From the NCBI RefSeq assembly GCF_948472415.1, contig NZ_OX419519.1:6477001-6541000 (forward strand): a DNA stretch of 64,000 nt. The letters run 5' to 3'. Source of the stretch: Kitasatospora fiedleri (lineage in GTDB: Bacteria; Actinomycetota; Actinomycetes; Streptomycetales; Streptomycetaceae). Numbering within the stretch: the first letter of the stretch is position 1; each line of letters opens with the position of its first letter. The position numbers were made by a program, and so were the translations under genes. This document shows, in pieces, positions 48,559-56,953 of the stretch. The notes under the pieces are model-generated. The model ran no database searches. It was not told the origin of the DNA and saw only the letters and a list, made by a program, of their open reading frames with translations.

Positions 48559-50238
48559 ATGCACCCGACCAGCAGCCCGCCGCCGCCACCCCGCCGCCGG
48601 CGCAGCCTGGCCGGCCGGCTGCTCGCCGTCCAGGTCGTGATCGTCGCGGCCGTGGTCGCGGGCGGCGCCGTCCTGGCCTACCTGTTCACCGCCCAGCGCG
48701 CCGAGGACGCCGCCCTCCGGCAGGCCACCGCCGTCGCCCTCGCGGTCGCCGACACCCCCACCGTCCGGGAGGCCGCCGTCCGGCCCGACCACACCGCCGT
48801 CCTACAGCCCTACGCCGAGCAGGTCCGGGCCGACACCGGCGTCGACTTCATCACCGTCATGGACCCGGACGGCATCCGCTGGACCCACCCCGACCCCGGC
48901 CGGATCGGCCTGCCCTTCCTCGGCCACACCGACCAGGCCCGGGCCGGCCGCACCCAGCACGAGACGTACACCGGCACCCTCGGCCCGTCCGTCCGGGTCG
49001 TCACCCCCGTCCTCGACCAGCGGCACCGGGTGGTCGCCCTGGTCAGCGCGGGCATCACCGTCGACAACATCACCGCCCGGCTGCGCACCCCGCTGCTCGC
49101 CCTGATCGGCGTCGCCGCCGCCGCGCTCGCCCTCGGCGCCGCCGCCAGCTACCTGCTCGCCGCCCGGCTGCGCCGGCACACCCACGGCATGGACGCCGAA
49201 CAGCTCGCCCACCTGTACGACTACCACCAGGCGACGCTGCACTCCGTCCGCGAGGGACTGCTGCTGCTCGACCGCGACCACCGCGTCCTGCTGTGCAACG
49301 ACGCCGCCCGCGAACTCCTCCAACCTGCCGGTGCGGTAGACGGTTTGACGGTGCGTCAGCTCGGCCTGCCGGGGTCGCTCACCCGCGCGCTGGAGAGCGC
49401 CGAACCGGTCCGGGACGAGGTGCACCTGACCGCCGAGCACGTCCTGCTGCTCAACACCTCCCCGGTCGGGCCCGGCCTCGGCACCGTGGTCACCCTCCGC
49501 GACCACACCGAACTCCAGGGACTCACCGGAGAGTTGGACAACGTCCGGGGCATCGCCGCGGCCCTCGACGCGCAGGCCCACGAGGCCGCCAACCGGCTGC
49601 ACGCCATGGTCTCGCTGATCGAACTCGGCCGCCACCGCGAGGCGGTGGAGTTCGCCACCGCCGAACTCGCCCTCGCCCAGCGGCTCACCGACCAGGTCGT
49701 CGGCGCCGTCGGCGAACCCGTGCTCGCCGCCCTGCTGCTCGGCAAGGCCGCGCAGGCCGCCGAACGCGGCGTCGACCTGCACCTCACCGAGGACAGCCGG
49801 ATCGACGACGGCCTGCTGCCCGACCGGCTCACCCCGCGCGACCTGGTCACCCTGCTCGGCAACCTGATCGACAACGCCATGGACGCCGCCGTCGAGAACG
49901 CCGCCCACGCCGCCCCCGAAGTCCGGGTCACCGCCCGCACCGACCACGGCCACCTGCTGCTGCGGGTCGCCGACAGCGGCCCCGGCGTCGACCCCGCCGC
50001 CGCCGAGGACGTCTTCCGGCGCGGCTGGACCACCAAGCAGCACGGCCGCGGCCTCGGCCTCGCGCTGGTCGCCCAGACCGCCCGCCGCAACGGCGGCGAC
50101 GTCCGGCTCGGCGGCCGACCCGAGGGCGAATCCGGCGGGGGCGCAGAGCGCGGCGGGGACGGGGAGCGCGGCGCCGTGCTCACCGTCCGGCTCCCGCTGC
50201 ACCTCCCGGCCCGGCGCGAGGCGGTGGAGGCCCGGTGA
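48559..50238 (+). CDS. CitA/DcuS-type sensor histidine kinase
   Basis: 559 residues. TM1 (LLAVQVVIVAAVVAGGAVLAYLFTA) and TM2 (LLALIGVAAAALALGAAASYLLA) frame a PDC-type sensor (DTGVDFITVMDPDGIRWTHPDPGRIGLPFLGH, RVVTPVLDQRHRVVALVSAGI), the citrate/dicarboxylate-sensor pattern. A cytoplasmic PAS follows (VREGLLLLDRDHRVLLCNDAARELL). The phospho-His lies in LDAQAHEAANRLHAMVSLIELGRH, and the ATPase in LVTLLGNLIDNAMDAAVENA, DSGPGV and GRGLGLALVAQTARRNGG. Divergent from dctA, so sensing C4-dicarboxylate is likely. Confidence 0.92.
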   Translation: MHPTSSPPPPPRRRRSLAGRLLAVQVVIVAAVVAGGAVLAYLFTAQRAEDAALRQATAVALAVADTPTVREAAVRPDHTAVLQPYAEQVRADTGVDFITVMDPDGIRWTHPDPGRIGLPFLGHTDQARAGRTQHETYTGTLGPSVRVVTPVLDQRHRVVALVSAGITVDNITARLRTPLLALIGVAAAALALGAAASYLLAARLRRHTHGMDAEQLAHLYDYHQATLHSVREGLLLLDRDHRVLLCNDAARELLQPAGAVDGLTVRQLGLPGSLTRALESAEPVRDEVHLTAEHVLLLNTSPVGPGLGTVVTLRDHTELQGLTGELDNVRGIAAALDAQAHEAANRLHAMVSLIELGRHREAVEFATAELALAQRLTDQVVGAVGEPVLAALLLGKAAQAAERGVDLHLTEDSRIDDGLLPDRLTPRDLVTLLGNLIDNAMDAAVENAAHAAPEVRVTARTDHGHLLLRVADSGPGVDPAAAEDVFRRGWTTKQHGRGLGLALVAQTARRNGGDVRLGGRPEGESGGGAERGGDGERGAVLTVRLPLHLPARREAVEAR

Positions 50239-50939
50239 CCGGACGGCCGATCCGCGTCCTGGTGGTCGAGGACGACCCGGTCGCCGCCGACGCCCACGCC
50301 CGCTACACCGCCCGCACCCCCGGCTTCGCCGTCGCCGCCGTCGCCCGCTCCCGGGCCGAGGCGGTCCGCGCCCTGGAGCGGGCCCGCACCGCCGGCGCCC
50401 CCGTCGACCTGGTCCTGCTCGACCTCTACCTGCCCGACGGGCACGGCCTGCAACTGTGCGCCGCGCTGCGCGCCGCGGGCCACGGCGCGGACGTCATCGC
50501 CGTCACCTCCGCCCGCGACCTCGCCATGGTCCGGCAGGCCGTCAGCGCGGGCGTCGTCCAGTACCTGCTGAAGCCCTTCGGCGCCGCCGCCCTCGGCGAC
50601 CGCCTGCGCCAGTACGCCCGCTACCGGGCCAACCTCGACCGGCCCGGCCAGGCGCTCGGCCAGGACGAGGTGGACCGGGCGCTGGCCCTGCTGCGCGGCA
50701 GCGACCGCAGCAGCCTCCCCAAGGGCCTGTCCGCCGACACCCTCGACACCGTCGCCGCCGCGCTGCGCGCCGCCCCCGACGGCCTCTCGGCCGGGGCCGC
50801 GGGCGAGGCCACCGGCGTCTCCCGGATCACCGCCCGCCGCTACCTCGAACACCTGGTCGCCACCGGCCACGCCACCCGCGAGCCCCGCTACGGCCAGGTC
50901 GGCCGCCCCGAGCTGGGCTACCGCTGGAGCGGCGGCTGA
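50235..50939 (+). CDS. CitB/DcuR-type response regulator
   Basis: 234 residues, GTG overlapping the kinase stop. Receiver: VVEDDPVAADAHARY, phospho-Asp in LVLLDLYLPDGHGLQL, Thr in VIAVTSARD, Lys in QYLLKPFGAAAL, YARYRANL linker typical of the CitB group. The C-terminal HTH (GLSADTLDTVAAALRAAPDGLSAGAAGEATGVSRITARRYLEHLVATGHATREPRYGQVGRPELGYRW) is complete. Expected to activate dctA across the 236-bp divergent region. Confidence 0.92.
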   Translation: MTGRPIRVLVVEDDPVAADAHARYTARTPGFAVAAVARSRAEAVRALERARTAGAPVDLVLLDLYLPDGHGLQLCAALRAAGHGADVIAVTSARDLAMVRQAVSAGVVQYLLKPFGAAALGDRLRQYARYRANLDRPGQALGQDEVDRALALLRGSDRSSLPKGLSADTLDTVAAALRAAPDGLSAGAAGEATGVSRITARRYLEHLVATGHATREPRYGQVGRPELGYRWSGG

Positions 50940-50942
50940 GGC

Positions 50943-50956
50943 GCCCCGCGCGGGGC
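50943..50956. terminator. Short palindrome between convergent genes
   Basis: GCCCCGCGCGGGGC follows the regulator stop and faces the methyltransferase stop. Small but perfect. Confidence 0.35.
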
Positions 50957-50978
50957 TGCGCCCGGGCCGCCGGGTGGT

Positions 50979-51602
50979 TCAGGCGCGCTCGGCGAGGACC
51001 AGGTAGCGGGTCGGCTCGTCGGTGTAGGAGAGCGGGGCCCAGCCGTTGGCGGCGAGCAGCGGGAAGAGGTGCTCGCGGGCGCGCAGGTCGTCGGGGGTGA
51101 GCGGGCGGCCCTTACGGGCGGCCAGCGCGGCCCGGCCGAGCGCGTGGAAGAGCGCGAGCCGGCCGCCGGGGCGGGTGACCCGGGCGAGTTCGCGCAGGCC
51201 GGCGGCGGGGCCGGGCAGGTGGGAGATCAGCCCCGCGCCGAACACCAGGTCGGCGACCGCGTCGGGCAGCGGCAGCCGGGTGCAGTCGGCCAGCAGCAGG
51301 GCGGCGTCCGCGCGGTGGGCGCGGGCCCGGTCGAGCATCTCGGGCGTCAGGTCGACGCCCAGGACCGTGCCGTCCGGGCCGACGGCGGCCCGCAGCAGCG
51401 GGAGGGCGCGGCCGGTGCCGCAGCCCGCGTCCACCACGAACTGCCCCGGGGCCAGGCCGGTGTCGGCGATCGCGGCGGCGTAGCGCGGGCTGTCGTCGGG
51501 GTACGTGCTGTCCCAGCGGGCGGCGCGTTCGGCGAAGAAGGCGCGGGTCCCGGCCAGTTCGCGGGTGTGGGCGGCGGACGGCGGGAGCGGCGAAGTGTCC
51601 AT
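50979..51602 (-). CDS. Class I SAM-dependent methyltransferase
   Basis: 207 residues. Motif I VVDAGCGTGRALPLL, acidic post-I GVDLTPEMLDRAR, motif II LPDAVADLVFGAGLISHL, motif III LRELARVTRPGGRLALFHALGR: a UbiE/Methyltransf_11-type fold. The leading FFAERAARWDSTYPDDSPRYAAAIADTGL is common in small Streptomyces methyltransferases. Acceptor unknown. It is divergent from the iron-regulated aminotransferase. Confidence 0.88.
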   Translation of the reverse strand: MDTSPLPPSAAHTRELAGTRAFFAERAARWDSTYPDDSPRYAAAIADTGLAPGQFVVDAGCGTGRALPLLRAAVGPDGTVLGVDLTPEMLDRARAHRADAALLLADCTRLPLPDAVADLVFGAGLISHLPGPAAGLRELARVTRPGGRLALFHALGRAALAARKGRPLTPDDLRAREHLFPLLAANGWAPLSYTDEPTRYLVLAERA

Positions 51603-51792
51603 GGACGGGAGGGTACTTGGGCGGGGGAGCGGCCGGGCGGCGGCCGTGACCCGGGGCGCTCCGGCTCGTTGGAGGGGCGGGGGGTCCGTCGGGGTGTCCA
51701 GCGGTGCCCGACCGGGGGAGCCGGGCTGTCGCGCTCACCCGGACGGGTGATCAAAGGGCCCGGCGGCGGCGAGCGCCGACCCCTCGGAGATA

Positions 51793-51812
51793 AAGTTAGG
51801 CTTACCTAACTT
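51793..51812. promoter_or_regulatory. Iron box (DmdR/IdeR operator)
   Basis: AAGTTAGG-CTTA-CCTAACTT is a perfect 8-bp dyad and fits the TTAGGTTAGGCTAACCTAA iron-box consensus well. It lies 18 bp upstream of the aminotransferase start, overlapping the likely promoter. Iron-loaded DmdR1/IdeR would repress the operon; low iron would release it. Confidence 0.9.
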
Positions 51813-51830
51813 CCCAAGGGAGCTCCTGCT

Positions 51831-53201
51831 GTGACCCTCACCGTCGGCACCCCCGCCGCACCGGCCGGCGACGCGATCCTGCGCCGTCAGCGCATCCGCG
51901 AATCGGCCGCCCGCACCTACGCCCGGTCCTTCCCGATCGTCCCGGTGCGCGCGAACGGCATGACGGTGGAGGGCGCCGACGGACGCCGCTACCTCGACTG
52001 CCTCTCCGGCGCCGGCACCCTCGCGCTCGGCCACAACCACCCGGTGGTGCTCGACGCGATCCGCCGCACCCTGGACAGCGGCGCCCCCCTGCACCTGCTC
52101 GACCTCGCCACCGCCGAGAAGGACGACTTCACCACCGCCCTGCTGGAGAGCCTCCCGGAGAAGTTCGCCGCCCGGTCCCGGGTGCACTTCTGCGGCCCGG
52201 CCGGCACCGACGCCGTCGAGGCCGCCCTCAAGCTGATGCAGACCGCCACCGGCCGACGCGGCGCCCTCGCCTTCACCGGCGCCTACCACGGCATGACCGC
52301 CGGCGCCCTCGCCGTCACCGGCAACACCGCCGTCAAGGCCCCGCTGCCCAGCGGCGGCGAGGTCACCCGGCTGCCCTACCCCTACGCCTACCGCTGCCCG
52401 TTCGGCGTCGGCGGCGAACGCGGCGCCGAACTCGCCGCCGCCTACACCGAGCGCCTGCTGGACGACCCGGCCGGGGGCGTGCTGCCGCCCGCCGCGATGA
52501 TCCTGGAGGCCGTCCAGGGCGAGGGCGGCGTCGTCCCCGCCCCCGACACCTGGCTGCGCGAGATGCGCCGGATCACCGCTGAACGCGGCATCCCGCTGAT
52601 CCTGGACGAGGTGCAGACCGGCGTCGGACGCACCGGACGGATGTGGGCCGTCGAGCACAGCGGCATCGAACCCGACGCGATGGTGCTCTCCAAGGCCATC
52701 GGCGGCAGCCTCCCGCTCGCCGTCGTCGTCTACCGCGACGAGTACGACGGCTGGCAGCCCGGCGCCCACACCGGCACCTTCCGCGGCAACACCCTGGCGA
52801 TGGCGGCCGGCGCCGCCACCCTCCGGTACGTGGCCGCCAACGGCCTGGTCGCCCGGGCCGAGACCGTCGGCGCCCGGATCGCCGCCCGCCTCGACGGCGC
52901 CCGCGACCGCCTCCCGGTGATCGGCGACGTCCGCGGCCGCGGCCTGATGCTCGGCGTCGAACTCGTCGACCCCGCGGGCACCCCCGACAGCTGCGGCGCC
53001 CACCCCGCCGACCCGCGCCTCGCCGTCCGGGTCCGCGAAGCCTGCCTCGCCCGCGGCCTGATCGTCGAACTCGGCGGCCGCCACGACGCCGTCCTGCGGC
53101 TGCTGCCCCCGCTCACCATCACCGACGAGCAGGCCGAGGCCGTCCTCGAACGGCTCTGCGCGGCGATCGAGTCCGCGATGCGGCAGCCGGGCGACAAGTG
53201 A
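51831..53201 (+). CDS. Diaminobutyrate--2-oxoglutarate aminotransferase
   Basis: 456 residues, GTG with AAGGGAG upstream. Class III aminotransferase: GRRYLDCLSGAGTLALGHNHPVVLDAI, HFCGPAGTDAVEAALKLMQTATGR, AYHGMTAGALAVTG, LDEVQTGVGRTG and PLP Lys in MVLSKAIGGSLPLAVVVY. FCGPAGTDAVEAALKL and the long N-terminus are typical of DABA aminotransferases (EctB/DdaT group). It makes L-2,4-diaminobutyrate from aspartate semialdehyde and glutamate. With the decarboxylase 68 bp downstream it gives 1,3-diaminopropane. Under the iron box, so siderophore-linked rather than ectoine. Confidence 0.88.
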   Translation: MTLTVGTPAAPAGDAILRRQRIRESAARTYARSFPIVPVRANGMTVEGADGRRYLDCLSGAGTLALGHNHPVVLDAIRRTLDSGAPLHLLDLATAEKDDFTTALLESLPEKFAARSRVHFCGPAGTDAVEAALKLMQTATGRRGALAFTGAYHGMTAGALAVTGNTAVKAPLPSGGEVTRLPYPYAYRCPFGVGGERGAELAAAYTERLLDDPAGGVLPPAAMILEAVQGEGGVVPAPDTWLREMRRITAERGIPLILDEVQTGVGRTGRMWAVEHSGIEPDAMVLSKAIGGSLPLAVVVYRDEYDGWQPGAHTGTFRGNTLAMAAGAATLRYVAANGLVARAETVGARIAARLDGARDRLPVIGDVRGRGLMLGVELVDPAGTPDSCGAHPADPRLAVRVREACLARGLIVELGGRHDAVLRLLPPLTITDEQAEAVLERLCAAIESAMRQPGDK

Positions 53202-53268
53202 CATTCGGGACCCTGTACTTGACGGGACGTCATATGCACCATCGGGTGGGAAGGTTGGCGGGCGGGGC

Positions 53269-54782
53269 ATGAGCGGGACGACCGAAATCTCCGGCGAGCA
53301 CGCCGAACCCTCCGGCGGGACGGCCGAACCCTCCGGCGGGAACGCCGAACTCTCCGGCGGGACCGCCGGGCCGGCGGCCCTGCGGCCGCTGATCGACGAG
53401 GTGCTGGCCGGGCTCGCGGCCGGCGCGGCGCGGCGCGGCGGGCCGATCGCCCCCGGGGCGCCGGAGGAGATCGCGGCGGCCGTCCGGGAGGCGCTGGCCG
53501 GGGCCCGGGGGCCGTCCGCGCTGGGCGAGTTGGCGCACCTGCTGGCCTACGGCGCCGCCGACCCGTCCGACCCCGGGTGCGCCGCGCACCTGCACTGCCC
53601 GCCGCTGGCCGTCGCGGTCGCCGCGGACCTCGCCGTCAGCGCGCTCAACCCGTCCCAGGACTCCTGGGACCAGGCCCCCGCCGCGACCGCGCTGGAGAGC
53701 GAACTGCTCGCCGAACTCGCCGCATCGGTCGGCTTCCACCCCGACCGGGCGGCCGGGGTGCTGACCACCGGCGGCACCGAGTCCAACCTGATGGGCCTGA
53801 TGCTGGCCCGCGACCAACGCCTCGGCCCCGACGTCGAGTTGAACGGCCTGCCGGCCGGGGTGCGCCCCCGCATCCTGGCCTCCGAGGCCGCGCACTTCTC
53901 CGTCCAGCGCGCCGCCGCCCTGCTCGGCCTCGGCGAACGCGCCGTCCGCACCGTCCGGGTCGACCGCCAACTGCGGATGGACCCGGGCGCGTTGGCCGAC
54001 GCCTTCGCCGAAGCGGGCCGGGAGGGCGCCACCCCCCTCGCGGTGGTCGCCACCGCCGGCACCACCGACACCGGCGCGATCGACCCGCTCCCCGCCATCG
54101 CCGACCTCGCCGCCCGCCACGGCACCTGGCTGCACGTCGACGCGGCCTACGGCGGCGGCGCCCTCTTCTCCGAACGCCTCGCCCCCCTCCTCGACGGCAT
54201 CGACCGGGCCGACTCGGTCTCCCTCGACTGGCACAAACTCGGCTGGCAACCCGCCGCCGCCGGCGTCTTCCTGGCCCGCGAGGCCCGCACCTACGCCTCG
54301 CTCGCCCGCCGCGCCGTCTACCTCAACCCCGCCGACGATGAGGAAGCCGGCTACCCCAGCCTGCTCGGCCAGTCCCTGCGCACCACCCGCCGCCCCGACG
54401 CCTTCAAGCTCGCCGTCACCCTCCGCGTCCTCGGCCGGGAAGGACTCGGCGCCTTGGTCGACCGCTGCCACCGGAGCGCCCTACAGGCAGCCGAACTCAT
54501 CCGCACCACACCCGAGTTGGAACTGCACTGCGACCCGGTCCTGACCACTGTGGTCTTCCGCTACCTCCCCCCGACCCGGCGGACAGCGACCGGATCAACG
54601 CCCAACTCCGCCGCGACCTCCTCCGCACCGGCCGAGCCGTGATCGGCCGCACCGAAACCCCCGGCCACGGCCCGGGCCGAATCCGCCTCAAACTGACCCT
54701 GCTCAACCCCCACACCACCGAGACCGACCTGGCCGCCCTCCTGCACGCGGTGGTCGACGCCGGCGCCAAGATCCACGGCTAG
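53269..54782 (+). pseudogene. PLP group II decarboxylase (probable L-2,4-diaminobutyrate decarboxylase), one-base frameshift near 54572
   Basis: Restored length 504. An N-terminal EPSGG repeat leads into the decarboxylase: AHLHCPPLAVAVAADLAVSALNPSQDSWDQAPAATALE, GVLTTGGTESNLMGLMLARD, EAAHFSVQRAAALLGLG, TAGTTDTGAIDPL, WLHVDAAYGGG and PLP Lys in VSLDWHKLGWQP. After FRYLP the frame slips in a C-run. One base restores DPADSDRINAQLRRDLLRTGRAVIGRTE...LTLLNPHTTETDLAALL and TAG. Order after a DABA aminotransferase points to 1,3-diaminopropane formation. The family also includes lysine and DesA-type decarboxylases. Confidence 0.85.
53301..53368. repeat. About 21-bp tandem repeat encoding (A)EPSGG
   Basis: Three imperfect copies at the 5' end of the decarboxylase gene (GGCCGAACCCTCCGGCGG type). 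In-frame, so it extends a flexible N-tail. Confidence 0.75.
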
Positions 54783-54823
54783 GCGCGACGGGAACACCTG
54801 CTGCGCTCACCGACGCGGAGCCG

Positions 54824-54846
54824 GGGTGCGGGGAAACCGCGCACCC
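54824..54846. terminator. Hairpin after the decarboxylase
   Basis: GGGTGCG / CGCACCC with a 9-nt loop, 42 bp after the stop. Probable end of the iron-regulated operon. Confidence 0.5.
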
Positions 54847-55006
54847 AGCCACGTGAACGCCGGCGAGGCCGTGGGACGGTGCACGTCACTGTCCCGCGTC
54901 GTGGTCTCGTGGTGAACGCTCGGTCGGTCGCACAGGAAGAAAGGTCCTCCGTTCGAGGGAATCGGGCGGCGGGATCGGCGCTCGGTTCGGGCGTAGGCTG
55001 CCGTTC

Positions 55007-56134
55007 ATGACGACGGCGGTGGGGAGTCTGATCGAGGAGCTACGCCGTGGCCTGGGTATGTCCCAGGACCAACTGGCGTCAAAGCTGAACGAGTTGGGCG
55101 ACTGTACGACCATGACGCGACAGCTGGTCAGTCGATGGGAGAACGGCTACCGGGGGCGCAAGCCTGGTGCCGTCTGGCTACGTCATTTGGCTACCGCCTT
55201 GCAGGTGCCCCTGCATGCTCTGGAGAGTGCGGACGTGATTCGACGATCATTTCTGACGAGTGTCGCCGCAACTGCCATAGCGCCCGTGGCTACGGCGGAC
55301 TTGCTGGCTCACGGGTTCGCGGCTGCGCTTCACGGCGGCCCGTCCTTGGACGACTGGCAGGGGCGGCTCCACGTCTACGGCCAGGACTACATGTCTGCGG
55401 GGGCGATGGAGATCCAGCGACGCCTGGCCGCGGACATGGTGGTGCTGCAACGACAGGTTGAAGGTCCTCAAATGTGGGACGTAGCCGCACGGTTGTCCGT
55501 GCTGTTCGCCAAGACGTTCCCCGGTACGGACGCGGTGCGCACTACGCAGTGGTACGGCATGGCGGCGACTGCTGCCGACCGGTCCGGCGATCCAGCGGCA
55601 CGCGTGTGGGTACGAGGCCGCGCGGCCATCGCCCTCGGGTACGAGGGTGCGTCGCTGGCCGTTGCGGAGAGGTTCGCCGATCAAGCCTTGGCGATCGACA
55701 CGCGGCCCTCCCTCGGGCGGCTCAACGCGCTCATGGGTAAGGCACATGCCGCTGCGATCCGTGGCGACCGCCGGGCAGCGTTGCAGCTCAACGACGATGG
55801 GTGGCGGGTGTTCGAGCGGGTTGCTTCACCAGCCAACGCACAGTCGGACTACGCGGTGCCCGAGTGGCGAATGAATGTCTTTTCCTCCCTGCTGCTTGCG
55901 CGGCTCGGTGAGGAGAAGCGGGCCGAACACGCACAGGACCAAGCCCGGGCTTTGTTGCCCGCGGCCTTGCCGCGATTCGCAACGCATCTGGAGCTGCACC
56001 GCGGACTGATGCTCGCGCGGGCCGGCGACCGGGCCGGCGGCGCGACCCATGCCCGTGCTGCGCTCGATGCGCTTCCTGCGGACAAGCAGTCTCTGACGTT
56101 GCGCCTGCTGCTGTCGGAGGTCGAAGCGGTGTAG
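55007..56134 (+). CDS. XRE/Cro-type regulator with TPR-like domain, atypical composition
   Basis: 375 residues. N-terminal HTH: IEELRRGLGMSQDQLASKLNELGDCTTMTRQLVSRWENGYRGRKPGAVWLRHLATALQVPLHALE. Then a Tat-like RRSFLTSVAATAIAP segment, and a helical C-terminal region with repeats (GMAATAADRSGDPAARVWVRGRAAIALGYEGASLAVAERFADQALAI). Codon use (many GCA, CAA, TTG, GGT) is clearly less GC-biased than the neighbours, suggesting recent transfer. This architecture is common in streptomycetes for regulators of unknown role. Probably acts with the NUDIX-like gene 94 bp downstream. Confidence 0.8.
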   Translation: MTTAVGSLIEELRRGLGMSQDQLASKLNELGDCTTMTRQLVSRWENGYRGRKPGAVWLRHLATALQVPLHALESADVIRRSFLTSVAATAIAPVATADLLAHGFAAALHGGPSLDDWQGRLHVYGQDYMSAGAMEIQRRLAADMVVLQRQVEGPQMWDVAARLSVLFAKTFPGTDAVRTTQWYGMAATAADRSGDPAARVWVRGRAAIALGYEGASLAVAERFADQALAIDTRPSLGRLNALMGKAHAAAIRGDRRAALQLNDDGWRVFERVASPANAQSDYAVPEWRMNVFSSLLLARLGEEKRAEHAQDQARALLPAALPRFATHLELHRGLMLARAGDRAGGATHARAALDALPADKQSLTLRLLLSEVEAV

Positions 56135-56228
56135 CGGCTTGGCTACCTCCTGTGGCTAATCCATGGCTGACAGGTAGTCACCAGCCGCAGATTTTCCCCG
56201 AACAGTTCGCACAGCTCGGGGAGCATCC

Positions 56229-56906
56229 ATGGTCCATTCGCACGACCCGATCCGCCGGCAGTGGCAGGCGGGCACACAGGTGGTCAGCCGTGATCCGCTG
56301 GCCGCGAATGTCGGCCCGGCGGCCGTCGTCGCTACGGGCCCCGTCCCTGATGGCGCGTCGGAACGGACGCGAGAGGTCGACAGCGCGGCGCGCGGTCGGA
56401 TCGGTCCGCGCGTCGGTTGCTCGGTGCTGGTGACCGGCGGATATGACGGGGTGTTGCTGGTGCGGCCCGTCGGTGCGGAGTACCTGGTGCTGCCCGGTGC
56501 GGAGGTGAGGCCGGGGGAGTCTGTTGGGGGCGCGGCGGCGCGGGGGCTGCTGGAGTCGACCGGGTTGTGCCGCGCGCCGACGTACTCCCTCGGAGCCGCC
56601 CGGGTCGGGGCGGAGCCCGGGAGCGTGCACTTCTGCTGTGACGGCGGTACGGCGACCTCGGCGGAAGTCTTCGCGGAATCCGTTCCGGAGGCGGTGTGGG
56701 AGAGGGTCGACCGGGTCGCGTGGGTGCCTCCGGGGGACTTCGACCACGAGTTGCGTCCCGAGACCGCCGTCGATGTCCGGGCCGCCCTCGCCGCCCGCGC
56801 GGCCGGTCACCGGCTGCCGCTGCCGTCCATCGGCGGACCGGTCGGGGTGACTTCGCCGGTGGGGGTCGGGGACCGGCGGGGGCGCGGGTCGGCGCGAAGG
56901 GCGTAG
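56229..56906 (+). CDS. NUDIX-domain protein with degenerate catalytic box
   Basis: 225 residues, GGGGAG 6 bp before ATG. The core VGCSVLVTGGYDGVLLVRPVGAEYLVLPGAEVRPGESVGGAAARGLLESTGLCRAP lies where the NUDIX box should be. The consensus Gx5Ex7REUxEExGU reads G-x5-E-x7-RGLLESTGL, so two of the metal-binding Glu residues are replaced. Strong hydrolase activity is doubtful; it may bind a nucleotide-like ligand. It shares the atypical composition of the upstream XRE gene at its 5' end. Convergent with the phosphatase gene. Confidence 0.65.
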   Translation: MVHSHDPIRRQWQAGTQVVSRDPLAANVGPAAVVATGPVPDGASERTREVDSAARGRIGPRVGCSVLVTGGYDGVLLVRPVGAEYLVLPGAEVRPGESVGGAAARGLLESTGLCRAPTYSLGAARVGAEPGSVHFCCDGGTATSAEVFAESVPEAVWERVDRVAWVPPGDFDHELRPETAVDVRAALAARAAGHRLPLPSIGGPVGVTSPVGVGDRRGRGSARRA

Positions 56907-56953
56907 GGGCCGTCCCACCCGCGCGGTGGTGCGTTCGGTCACAGCCCTTTCGG

